Assembly: GCF_009707665.1 (NCBI RefSeq)
Contig: NZ_WLZW01000001.1
Location: forward strand, 372,001 to 436,000
Length of the DNA stretch: 64,000 nucleotides
From: Planomicrobium sp. YIM 101495
GTDB lineage: Bacteria > Bacillota > Bacilli > Bacillales_A > Planococcaceae
Direction of reading: 5' to 3'
Positions 44,106 to 50,934 of this stretch are shown here, piece by piece. Within the stretch, counting starts at the first letter, position 1; each line of letters opens with the position of its first letter. Below the pieces are notes generated by a model. It saw only the letters and a program-made list of their open reading frames with translations, was not told the DNA's origin and did no database searches. The translations under genes and the position numbers were made by a program.

Positions 44106-44270
44106 ATGACACATCCGTATGAAAAATATGAAAATACCGAGCAATGGAAAAAAGTAAATCAGGTAATAGCTGAGTTAGTTGAAAATCAGGATATTGAAGA
44201 ATTAACAAAGAGAGAATACATCGTAGGATATATTTGTAAGAAGCTCGCAGAAACAGAAGAAACAAAATAA
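44106..44270 (+). CDS. Small acidic protein, 54 residues, function unknown
   Basis: The protein reads as an amphipathic helical peptide: HPYEKYENTEQWKKVNQVI, then ELVENQDIEELTKREYIVGY and ICKKLAE. The pattern KYENTxxWKxVxxxIxxLVENxDIE...YIVGYxxKKL resembles a widespread family of very small bacterial proteins of unknown function; this is from memory and untested. ATG 44106 is preceded by GAAGGTG. It is the first of three small genes in an AT-rich segment between the MATE gene and the copper island. Confidence 0.7.
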   Translation: MTHPYEKYENTEQWKKVNQVIAELVENQDIEELTKREYIVGYICKKLAETEETK

Positions 44271-44289
44271 CGCGGAATATTAAGGAAGT

Positions 44290-44321
44290 GAATGTAACTT
44301 AAGTGCAGTTAAGTTACATTC
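44290..44321. repeat. Hairpin A of the small-gene cluster
   Basis: GAATGTAACTTAA (44290-44302), GTGCAG, TTAAGTTACATTC (44309-44321): a perfect 13-bp stem with no T-run after it, ending 11 bp before the AAAGGAGG site of the next gene. It shares its stem with hairpin B at 44947. Confidence 0.75.
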
Positions 44322-44347
44322 GTTGAAATTCGAAAGGAGGAATTTTA

Positions 44348-44527
44348 ATGTCATCTTCACCGATGTTCATTTGGGTAATCCTATCCGTTATTTGGATCGT
44401 TCTTTTTTTGTACGTGATAGATCGTATGCAAAAATCTAAGAGAAGCAATGATTCGGAAATGGAAAAAAGAATTCAAAAGCTTGAAGAAGAAAATAAAAAA
44501 ATTAATAACGAGAAGAATGATTCTTAA
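44348..44527 (+). CDS. Small single-pass membrane protein with coiled-coil tail
   Basis: Fifty-nine residues. A hydrophobic helix (residues 6-24, with MFIWVILSVIWIVLFLYVI) is followed by DRMQKSKRSN and a heptad-patterned acidic/basic coiled coil (residues 35-58). An ideal AAAGGAGG lies seven bases before ATG 44348, which makes it very likely to be translated despite its size. The predicted topology is N-out or N-in single pass with a cytoplasmic coil. No family is recognised. It sits between the two hairpin repeats. Confidence 0.72.
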   Translation: MSSSPMFIWVILSVIWIVLFLYVIDRMQKSKRSNDSEMEKRIQKLEEENKKINNEKNDS

Positions 44528-44699
44528 AGTAACGCATATTGGTTAGGGCTTTTATATACGATTTTGCTCATCATTAATTCCTATTTACTTTTGTCTTTTG
44601 AGAACTTGAAAACGCCAGGCATCACAAAATAAGTTGCATTCATTTTCTATGAATATTAATACTGAGATATAAAAGCTAGGAAAGAGAGGGGAAAACCGA

Positions 44700-44924
44700 A
44701 TGTCTAGTTTAGGATTGTTAGGAACAGGAAATTGGCTGGGGGTTTTATCGACAATTTTACTTGTTGTCGGCATATATTTTACTTTCACCTTTTTTGAAAA
44801 TTTAAAAAGTGGAGATGATCGGTTAAGAAAACAAAGTAAAGTAGCTGCACTTGTCTGCATCTCAATTGCTTTACTGATTCCAGCCTTTTACAGCTTATAT
44901 GTTAACTACGAAATGATGAAATAA
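44700..44924 (+). CDS. Small two-helix membrane protein
   Basis: Seventy-four residues with two hydrophobic helices (about 12-33 and 47-69) joined by a charged loop, FFENLKSGDDRLRKQSK. This hairpin topology resembles small holin-like or accessory subunits, but no family is recognised. GAGAGGGG lies ahead of ATG 44700. Its 3' end is followed by hairpin B, which reuses the stem of hairpin A, tying the three small genes into one unit. Confidence 0.68.
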   Translation: MSSLGLLGTGNWLGVLSTILLVVGIYFTFTFFENLKSGDDRLRKQSKVAALVCISIALLIPAFYSLYVNYEMMK

Positions 44925-44946
44925 AATAAATCTTCAGTAGTTCAAT

Positions 44947-44982
44947 CTGAATGTAACTTATTGTGAAGCAAGTTACATTCAG
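44947..44982. repeat. Hairpin B of the small-gene cluster
   Basis: CTGAATGTAACTT (44947-44959), ten bases, AAGTTACATTCAG (44970-44982): a perfect 13-bp stem. The 11-bp core GAATGTAACTT is identical to hairpin A; the loop differs. There is no T-run, so it is not an intrinsic terminator. A single related half-site, AAGTTGCATTC, is at 44629-44639. Confidence 0.75.
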
Positions 44983-45157
44983 AACCCCGATTCTACTGAA
45001 TTCGCCAGAAAATCATTCCGAACTATTTTCATTTGAAAAAATGATACATTCAGAATGCTGTTCTGTAAGGCTTTGCAGCTTGAAACTCAAAAAGATATAG
45101 GTTTACATATCATGAGTTTATCGGAAGAAGATTGATGAGGTCAACATCTATCGCCAG

Positions 45158-45210
45158 AAAAAAAGGAAGCCCAAAAGCGAAATCTTTTCGCCGCTTGGCC
45201 TTCCTTTTTT
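45158..45210. terminator. Bidirectional terminator at the edge of the metal island
   Basis: AAAAAAGGAAG...CTTCCTTTTTT encloses an inner AAGCG/CGCTT stem. It lies right after the DUF305 stop on the minus strand. Confidence 0.82.
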
Positions 45211-45217
45211 GAGTCGG

Positions 45218-45670
45218 TTATTCCTCGTTCTCCAATTCTTCTATCAATCTTTTCATCTCGGCAATTTCTTCACGCTGCGTCTTGATGATCGCATCAGCCA
45301 GCTCTCTCGCTCGCGGATCTGAAATGTCTGCCCGTTCGCTGGTCAGGATGGCGATGGAATGGTGGGGAATCATCGCTTTCATCCATCCGGTGTCTTCTAT
45401 TAATATTTGGCTGCGCACAAGCCATAGCGAAAGCGCGAATACCACAGCACTGCCGGCTAAAATAAAAGAATTTGCCTTTTTGTTTTTATACATCGGCCAC
45501 ATGAATAACATCATGACAATGGCCATCACAGAACCCATGATCAAAGCCATGTAGATTCTTGTTTCACTGAGTGTGATATGTTCGAATTGAAAAACATTTA
45601 AAAACATCAGCCAATACATCAGGAATGTAGAAGTTGCAATCATGACTCCGAATTTCACATAGTTGTTCAC
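45218..45670 (-). CDS. DUF305 membrane protein
   Basis: A 150-residue protein with three N-terminal helices (about 5-25, 38-58, 66-87) and a C-terminal DUF305 segment. The latter has GWMKAMIPHHSIAILTSERA, then DPRARELADAIIKTQREEIAEMKRLI. The HH pair and the R-x-x-A-xx-I-xxxQxxEI pattern are the family signature. DUF305 proteins often accompany copper and other metal resistance genes and may bind metal with histidine and methionine. The GTG start follows GAGAGGA. The neighbouring YdhK, Csp, CopZ and CopB genes support a metal-stress role (inference). A conserved upstream motif lies at 45770-45793. Confidence 0.85.
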   Translation of the reverse strand: MNNYVKFGVMIATSTFLMYWLMFLNVFQFEHITLSETRIYMALIMGSVMAIVMMLFMWPMYKNKKANSFILAGSAVVFALSLWLVRSQILIEDTGWMKAMIPHHSIAILTSERADISDPRARELADAIIKTQREEIAEMKRLIEELENEE

Positions 45671-45769
45671 AGAATCCTCTCCTTATATCATTTTAATTAA
45701 CGTTATCAACGATTTTTGTCTAGTTGGAATGAATGCCTTCCTTATCTGTATACCATTTGAAGTATTGAA

Positions 45770-45793
45770 TAAACTCCATAGAAAATGCACAAA
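45770..45793. promoter_or_regulatory. Shared island motif, site 1 (upstream of the DUF305 gene)
   Basis: TAAACTCCATAGAAAATGCACAAA is given here in parts: AAACTCCATAGAAA then ATGCACAAA. It differs at one position from the 23-bp core at 50329-50351. It lies about 100 bp upstream of the DUF305 start. Confidence 0.45.
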
Positions 45794-45862
45794 ATACTAT
45801 GGGAGAAAAGGTTCAAAAAACTCCCCCGCTGCTCTTTTAAGCCGGCTTATGCTCAAAGTACG

Positions 45863-45895
45863 AAAAAAACCGCTAATTTATAGGGGAATTAGCGG
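45863..45895 (-). terminator. Terminator downstream of ydhK
   Basis: CCGCTAATT pairs with AATTAGCGG around eight bases; on the minus strand seven T follow. It lies 70 bp after the YdhK stop, and no gene intervenes. Confidence 0.85.
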
Positions 45896-45966
45896 CCTTT
45901 CTTTGAACTGCCTATTCATCGATTTTATCAATACATGGAAGAACTATGGTACTGTCATTTCAAAAA

Positions 45967-46554
45967 TTACTCCGCTGATAATTCATCTTCAGTCACCCAC
46001 TTATGATTGGTGACTTCCTCTCCTCCAGTAGTAGGGACGAAATCAACCATATAGACGGTCGTCTGTTCGGCAGAATCAATCGTTGCCGTTGCACCGTCCA
46101 TTCCTTCCATATGGTCGGCGGAAATGGTCGCTTCATCGCCTGCTTCCAGTGGTTCATCTCCCGGGTTTTCCAGTTCTTCATGAATCACCCATTTGTGGTT
46201 TTCCACCGGTTCGCCGCCAGTCTCAGGCGTGTAGGTCAAGGCATAAGCGGTTGTATCGTAAGCTCCGACAATTGTTGCTTCAGCACCTTTCATGCCTTCC
46301 ATGTGATCCGTTTCAATAATGGCCTGGCTTCCGACTTCAAATGTTGGATTTTGGGCTTCTTGCAAATCATCCGGCACTTCACCTGAACCGGAATGGTCCA
46401 TGTTCATGTGTTCGGAATCCCCACTCATATTTTCTTCGGTTGCGTTGTCCATGTCCATCGGTTCTTCACTCGTCCCGCTATCTGTATTGCAGGCGCTTAA
46501 TGTGATGGCTGCCACAAGCGACAGCATCCCCATCATCCATCTGTTTTTCGGCAT
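45967..46554 (-). CDS. ydhK: YdhK family lipoprotein with two DUF1541 repeats
   Basis: A 195-residue lipoprotein: signal peptide with lipobox LSAC at about residues 19-22, a Met/Asp/His-rich linker (MDMDNATEENMSGDSEHMNMDH), then two DUF1541 modules. Each runs HMEGMxGAxATIxxAxxTTxYxxxxxPxTGGExVxNHKWVxxxEL. The methionine- and histidine-rich linker fits extracytoplasmic copper binding. ATG 46554 has GAAGGAG six bases ahead; the open frame extends 48 codons upstream without a site. It is divergent from the propeller lipoprotein gene, sharing a 239-bp promoter region. YdhK-like genes are typically found in copper-related clusters. Confidence 0.9.
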   Translation of the reverse strand: MPKNRWMMGMLSLVAAITLSACNTDSGTSEEPMDMDNATEENMSGDSEHMNMDHSGSGEVPDDLQEAQNPTFEVGSQAIIETDHMEGMKGAEATIVGAYDTTAYALTYTPETGGEPVENHKWVIHEELENPGDEPLEAGDEATISADHMEGMDGATATIDSAEQTTVYMVDFVPTTGGEEVTNHKWVTEDELSAE

Positions 46555-46708
46555 TTCAATCTCCTTCTTTCTGCATTTGTCTGTAGTTACTTTACCCCTT
46601 AACTTTGCATATTGTGTGCAGGAATCATGACATTTTCTATTTGGTGGAAATAGCCGCCCGATTGTGGCAAGTCCGTGAACCGCCGGATAAGTTCTCATTT
46701 ATATAGAA

Positions 46709-46721
46709 GAAACTGCACAAA
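46709..46721. promoter_or_regulatory. Shared island motif, site 2 (between ydhK and the propeller gene)
   Basis: GAAACTGCACAAA is identical to the right half of the motif at 50339-50351. It lies in the divergent promoter region of the two lipoprotein genes. Confidence 0.4.
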
Positions 46722-46793
46722 AAATCGAGATTTTTTCGCTAAACTGGAGGAGTACAATGATTTTTAGAAAAAACAATTTGGAGGAATAATCAA

Positions 46794-47702
46794 ATGACAA
46801 AAAAGAGAATATTGACAAGTATGCTGTCGGCTTTGCTTTTAGTGGCAGGCTGCAGCACCGATACAGCAGAATCATTCGAAGTGCCGTTTGAAGGCAAAAT
46901 GGATCATGTTCATGGGATGGGTTATGCAGGAAATGAGAACGGACTGTATTTTGCCTCGCATATCGGGCTGAAAATTTACCGGGAAGAGGGCTGGTTCGAA
47001 ACGACGGATAATTTTCATGATTATATGGGCTTTAATGCAACAGCTGAAGGTTTTATTACGTCGGGCCACCCAAGTGCAGACTCAGAATTACCCAATCCCT
47101 TAGGGATACAGCGAAGCGTCGACAGCGGTGAATCGATTGAGGAGATTGCATTTCAAGGAGAAACGGATTTTCATGCCATGGCGGTGGGATATAACAGTAA
47201 CGACATTTTCCTAATCAATCCGGCCAAGAATTCCCTACTGGAAGCCGGCGTATATAAAAGCGGTGATGAAGGCGAATCATGGAAAACTGTGAAGGCTGAA
47301 GGGCTGGAAGGCGAAGTGACTTCGCTCGCTCTTCACCCGGCTGACTCAAACTTCGTCGCTGCAGCTACGGCTGCAGGGATTTATTTCTCATGGGATGGCG
47401 GAGAAAATTTTAAAGCCATTACAGACGGAAGTGAAACAGGCACAGCGGTGCATTTCACCGAAGACCATTTATACTTCGGAAGCTACGGGACAGCGGCGGC
47501 TCTGGTGAAGTATACTATGGAAAATGAAGAACTCGAGCCGGTGGATACACCGGACCTTTCACAAGATGCCATCGCTTTTATTGCACAAAACCCGATGGAT
47601 GAAATGGAACTGGCGATCTACACATTTGAAGGCAATGCCTACTTGTCGGAAGACGGATTACAGACCTGGAAAACGCTGCTGGAAGAGGGAAAAACCAAGT
47701 AG
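46794..47702 (+). CDS. F510_1955-type propeller lipoprotein (sortilin/BNR-like)
   Basis: A 302-residue lipoprotein: lipobox LVAGC at about residues 16-20. A beta-propeller follows with a HVHGMGY motif near residue 40, GLYFASHIGLKIY, and BNR-like blades such as VYKSGDEGESWKTV and IYFSWDGGENFKAI, each with the S-x-D-x-G-x-x-W pattern. The HVHG motif is characteristic of the F510_1955 family, annotated loosely as glycosyl hydrolases, but no catalytic residues support that activity. Its association with YdhK, DUF305 and copper genes suggests an extracytoplasmic metal-stress function (inference). The ribosome binding site is GGAGG. Confidence 0.82.
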   Translation: MTKKRILTSMLSALLLVAGCSTDTAESFEVPFEGKMDHVHGMGYAGNENGLYFASHIGLKIYREEGWFETTDNFHDYMGFNATAEGFITSGHPSADSELPNPLGIQRSVDSGESIEEIAFQGETDFHAMAVGYNSNDIFLINPAKNSLLEAGVYKSGDEGESWKTVKAEGLEGEVTSLALHPADSNFVAAATAAGIYFSWDGGENFKAITDGSETGTAVHFTEDHLYFGSYGTAAALVKYTMENEELEPVDTPDLSQDAIAFIAQNPMDEMELAIYTFEGNAYLSEDGLQTWKTLLEEGKTK

Positions 47703-47801
47703 AAACCAGCTAGCCGTTTGAAAGACGAACCGAATCCAACAGCTTTCGGCAGCAGTCTTTGTCTTGATTGCTGCTAACCAATCGACTTAAAGAGGGATGC
47801 C

Positions 47802-49205
47802 ATGTTAAACAGGCTTGCATTGAAAATAGGTTTGCTGTTTTTTGTGTTTATTATCATCATTGAATCGGTTTTGTTTCTAACCCTGTACGTTACTTTTGTC
47901 AATGAACGGGTGGATGAAGTCATGACCAACCTGCTTGCAAGAGGGAACACCCACAGCGAAGTATTGGAAGACAGTTTTGAACCGGCGACATTGAACCATG
48001 TGGCGTTGATGGAATCGGCCTCCGATTTCATCGTCATCATCACGGATGCAGCTGGCAACGAATTGACCCATTCCGATCTGATTGAACCTGAAATGAGGGA
48101 AGTGTTGGAACACACCGATTTTGATGAGGTTCTGCAGGGAGGGAAGGTCGTGGAAGAGCGATGGGACAAAAAAGAGTTTATTGCGACGGACAGCCCAATC
48201 ACCATTGAAGGAGAACACCGAGGCCACGTGTTCATGTTTGCGGAAACGAATCATATCAAAGGGATGGTCAGTCATTTACGAAACCAATTCCTGATTGTTG
48301 GCCTGATTGCTGTCGGGTTGACCGTCATCACAATTTTTCTGTTATCCCGATTGATTACGTTGCCGTTGATTCGGATGAAAGAAGCGACGGAACAGTTAAG
48401 CGAAGGGCACCACGAGGTCAGCCTGAATATTGGCCGAAACGATGAGTTGGGAGAGCTGGCGAACGCCATCACTGCCCTATCCAGTGACTTGGAACATTTA
48501 AAAAATGAGCGGAATGAATTTTTGGCGAGTATTTCGCACGAGTTGCGGACGCCGTTGACCTATATCAAAGGATATGCCGATATCGCGAGCCGGCCGGATG
48601 CATCCGAGGAAGAGAAAAAGGAATACGTTGGCATCATCCGGGAAGAGACGGCCCATTTGACGGAATTGATCCGGCAGCTGTTTGAGCTGGCTCAGATGGA
48701 TCATAACCAGTTCGCCATTCAAAAAGAGGAATTTTCACTGGAGATGCTTTTTGCATCCGTCGTTGCCTTGGTTCGGCCAGCTTTTGACGAGAAACAGATT
48801 TCATTGGCTGTCCGTTGTGAACATGAGATTGTCGCCTTCATTGATCCCGAACGTTTTCAGCAGGTATTGCTGAATGTCTTGGACAACGCCCGCAAGCATT
48901 CTCCTGAAGGAACACAAGTGGTATTACAGGGAGTCCAAGATAAAGGTATCATCACCATAAGCATCCGTGATGAAGGAGAGGGCATACCGGAAAAAGATCT
49001 TCCTTTTGTCTTTGACCGATTGTATCGGGTCGATAAATCGAGGTCCAGACAGTACGGAGGAAGCGGTCTTGGCCTGGCGATTGCGAAAGAAATCGTCGAA
49101 TCGCACGGTGGTCTCATGACGCTTCAAAGTGAGTACGGACAAGGGACAACCGTCCTGATCGAATTGAAAAGGGGGGATTCGCTTGCAGAAAGTGCTGTTG
49201 GTTGA
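47802..49205 (+). CDS. Two-component sensor histidine kinase
   Basis: A 467-residue membrane kinase. Helix 1 lies at about 9-32, an extracytoplasmic sensor domain at about 33-160 (TDAAGNELTHSD resembles a PAS/Cache-like sensor), helix 2 at about 163-184, and a HAMP linker at 185-237. The HisKA dimerisation helix has the phosphorylated His near 246 in SHELRTPLTYI. The HATPase domain has the N box NVLDNARKHSPEG, the G1 box RDEGEGIPEKDL and GSGLGLAIAKEIV. It overlaps the response regulator gene by 23 bp, so the pair is co-translated. Its position within the island suggests it senses copper or envelope damage; the signal is unknown. Confidence 0.92.
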   Translation: MLNRLALKIGLLFFVFIIIIESVLFLTLYVTFVNERVDEVMTNLLARGNTHSEVLEDSFEPATLNHVALMESASDFIVIITDAAGNELTHSDLIEPEMREVLEHTDFDEVLQGGKVVEERWDKKEFIATDSPITIEGEHRGHVFMFAETNHIKGMVSHLRNQFLIVGLIAVGLTVITIFLLSRLITLPLIRMKEATEQLSEGHHEVSLNIGRNDELGELANAITALSSDLEHLKNERNEFLASISHELRTPLTYIKGYADIASRPDASEEEKKEYVGIIREETAHLTELIRQLFELAQMDHNQFAIQKEEFSLEMLFASVVALVRPAFDEKQISLAVRCEHEIVAFIDPERFQQVLLNVLDNARKHSPEGTQVVLQGVQDKGIITISIRDEGEGIPEKDLPFVFDRLYRVDKSRSRQYGGSGLGLAIAKEIVESHGGLMTLQSEYGQGTTVLIELKRGDSLAESAVG

Positions 49206-49860
49206 TGATGAACAACGAATGCTGGATTTAGTGGCTTTGTATTTAAAGCCGCATCAGTACCTCTGTAAAAAAGCATTGGGAGCCCTTGAAGCCCTCGACT
49301 ATTTGGAATCGGAGCCTTTCGATCTCGTCTTACTGGATATTATGATGCCAGAAATGGATGGCTGGGAACTGTGCCGCGAAATCCGGAAATTTTCGGATGT
49401 GCCAATCATTATGCTGACGGCGCGGGAACAACAGGAGGATATTGTTAAGGGATTGAATCTGGGGGCGGACGATTACATCACAAAGCCGTTTAATGAAGAT
49501 GAGTTGCTGGCCCGGATGGGAGCGTTGCTTCGCAGAAGAACTCCGAAAAACGCCATTGAAGTGGATGGTTTGGTGTGGGACGAAGACCGGTTTGAACTCA
49601 CGTACGGCAAACAGATCATCAAATTGACGCCAAAAGAATTTCTGATGGTGGGCCATCTGATGAAGAATGCCGATAAGGTGTTTACGAGAGAGCAGCTGAT
49701 CCAGTTGATCTGGGGATTCAACTCGGAGACGGAAGGGCGGACCATCGATTCCCATGTGCGAAATGTCCGGGAAAAAATCCGCCAGTCCGGTTTTCCAGTC
49801 GATGAACATTTCCTCACCGTTTGGGGAATCGGCTACAAATGGATCAATGAAATGGAATAA
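49183..49860 (+). CDS. OmpR-family response regulator
   Basis: A 225-residue regulator. The receiver domain has the acidic pocket VDDEQRM, phospho-acceptor D52 in LLDIMMPEMDG, Thr in MLTAREQ and Lys in YITKPFNEDEL. The C-terminal winged helix (about 130-225) has LTPKEFLMVGHLMKN, VFTREQLIQLIWG and TIDSHVRNVREKI, then WGIGYKW. The start is TTG 49183, with GGGGGG six bases ahead and lying inside the kinase gene. The kinase-before-regulator order is the reverse of the usual one. It is expected to bind tandem half-sites about 11 bp apart; the GAAACT pair at 50328 and 50339 fits that geometry. Confidence 0.93.
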   Translation: MQKVLLVDDEQRMLDLVALYLKPHQYLCKKALGALEALDYLESEPFDLVLLDIMMPEMDGWELCREIRKFSDVPIIMLTAREQQEDIVKGLNLGADDYITKPFNEDELLARMGALLRRRTPKNAIEVDGLVWDEDRFELTYGKQIIKLTPKEFLMVGHLMKNADKVFTREQLIQLIWGFNSETEGRTIDSHVRNVREKIRQSGFPVDEHFLTVWGIGYKWINEME

Positions 49861-49874
49861 TACTTGATAAAGAT

Positions 49875-49911
49875 AAAAGGCTCATCGGAAAATATCTCCA
49901 ATGAGCCTTTT
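49875..49911. terminator. Bidirectional terminator
   Basis: AAAAGGCTCAT and ATGAGCCTTTT with a 15-base loop lie between the convergent regulator and Csp genes. Confidence 0.87.
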
Positions 49912-49919
49912 CGGGTAAA

Positions 49920-50252
49920 TTACGCAACGTTACGGCAAGCTTCTGCACATCTGCGGCAAGCTTCCGCACAGCGTTTGCAATGGTCGTGATGGTCGGCGTG
50001 CTTGTCGCATTCATCTGCACATGCTTCACAAATGGTGGCGCAAACAGCCGCCAGTTCGGCTACAAACGGCGAATTGCGGGTAATTGCATGTTCCAGAAAT
50101 GCGCAAATGTCTGCACATTCACGGTCTAATCGAATACATTGGGCCATCATCTTCACATCTTCTTCCTGCAGACAAGCATCAAAACAATGGTTACATTCCG
50201 CCGCACAATCGTGCAATGCCTGAATCAATTCCTGATGTTGTTCATGAGCCAT
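49920..50252 (-). CDS. Four-helix bundle copper-binding protein (Csp/DUF326-like), copy 2
   Basis: A 110-residue protein closely similar to 35846-36175, with the same start MAHE, NHCFDACLQE and DVKMMA blocks and the same end CAEACRNVA. About a dozen cysteines line the helices (ECNHCFDAC, CIRLDRECADIC, CATICEACADEC, CKRCAEACRRCAEAC), with an extra His/Asp segment, KHADHHDHCK. It has no signal peptide, so it is a cytosolic Cu(I) store. Its position between the two-component system and copZ/copB makes the copper role secure by context. The motif at 50328 lies upstream. Confidence 0.9.
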   Translation of the reverse strand: MAHEQHQELIQALHDCAAECNHCFDACLQEEDVKMMAQCIRLDRECADICAFLEHAITRNSPFVAELAAVCATICEACADECDKHADHHDHCKRCAEACRRCAEACRNVA

Positions 50253-50327
50253 GCTAAAACCTCCATTTTTTTATTCTTGCTTCATTTACTGAGTTTCCCT
50301 CTACTTTCCAGACTAAACGGAAATACC

Positions 50328-50351
50328 GAAACTCCATAGAAACTGCACAAA
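50328..50351. promoter_or_regulatory. Shared island motif, site 3 (upstream of the Csp gene), with an 11-bp direct repeat
   Basis: GAAACT at 50328 and again at 50339, followed by GCACAAA. The 11-bp period is that of OmpR-family binding sites. The region 50253-50592 otherwise shows only the CsoR-like box at 50538. Confidence 0.45.
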
Positions 50352-50537
50352 TTTATTGGCGAAACAGCAAACACCTTCCGAAAAAAAAACAGAAAGCTTA
50401 TCGGGTGATGGTCCATTGTTGGCCGTCTATAGAAAAGTAATCGAATATCAAATCAATAGGGTGGGTTTTTCTTTTTGGTCCCAGTAAATTCCTTGGGCAT
50501 CAAGAAGACAAGGTAAAAATGAAATTGGAAACTTGAT

Positions 50538-50554
50538 ATACCCTTATGGGGTAT
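50538..50554 (+). promoter_or_regulatory. CsoR-type copper operator before copZ
   Basis: ATACCC-TTATG-GGGTAT: the G/C-tract pseudopalindrome typical of CsoR copper repressor sites, 39 bp upstream of the copZ start. The csoR gene itself is not in the window. Confidence 0.78.
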
Positions 50555-50592
50555 GTTAAGTTTAAGGAAATACCACTTTAGGAGGAATAATA

Positions 50593-50796
50593 ATGATTGA
50601 AACATTAAAAGTACAAGGTATGTCTTGTGGCCACTGTGTAAACTCGGTTAAAACGGGTGTCGGTGAACTCGGAGGGGTTTCGTCTGTGGCAGTTGATCTT
50701 AAAAAAGGTGAAGTGGCAGTAGACTATGATTCTGGCAAGACATCGTTAAACGAAATCCAGGAAGCGATTGAAGAACAAGGATATAACGTCGTATAA
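50593..50796 (+). CDS. copZ: Copper chaperone CopZ
   Basis: A 67-residue heavy-metal-associated domain. The Cu(I) site is GMSCGHC with C12 and C15, followed by the conserved VNSVKTGVGELGGVSSVAVDLKKGEV and ending with IEEQGYNVV. It carries Cu(I) to the P-type ATPase encoded next. AGGAGG lies ahead of the ATG. Transcription is probably controlled by CsoR through the box at 50538. A small hairpin follows the stop and may attenuate read-through into copB. Confidence 0.96.
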   Translation: MIETLKVQGMSCGHCVNSVKTGVGELGGVSSVAVDLKKGEVAVDYDSGKTSLNEIQEAIEEQGYNVV

Positions 50797-50822
50797 GAGT
50801 GCTTTCACAGCACTCTTTACTT
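50796..50822 (+). terminator. Terminator or attenuator between copZ and copB
   Basis: AGAGTGCT pairs with AGCACTCT around five bases, followed by a broken T-run (TTACTTTT). Partial termination is likely. Confidence 0.65.
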
Positions 50823-50833
50823 TTAAAAGATAT

Positions 50834-50850
50834 ATACCCCCGGGTAGTAT
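50834..50850 (+). promoter_or_regulatory. Second CsoR-type operator before copB
   Basis: ATACCC-CC-GGGTAGTAT: the same half-sites as the copZ box with a shorter centre, 84 bp before the copB start. It suggests copB also has its own copper-controlled promoter. Confidence 0.6.
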
Positions 50851-50934
50851 GTTGCGGGGAGGACTTTGTGGCTGTAAAGAATGTAAAAAGGTTAATTGGA
50901 ATAAAGAAGCACTATTTTGAAGGAGGCGTACTGA

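Noticed and set aside
44106..44924. Toxin-antitoxin assignment for the small-gene cluster
   Set aside because: Sizes are suggestive, but no known toxin or antitoxin motif is visible, so only an unnamed cluster is reported.
47749..47775. Terminator after the propeller lipoprotein gene
   Set aside because: Only a 6-bp GCAGCA/TGCTGC stem with a long loop and no T-run; read-through into the kinase gene is possible.
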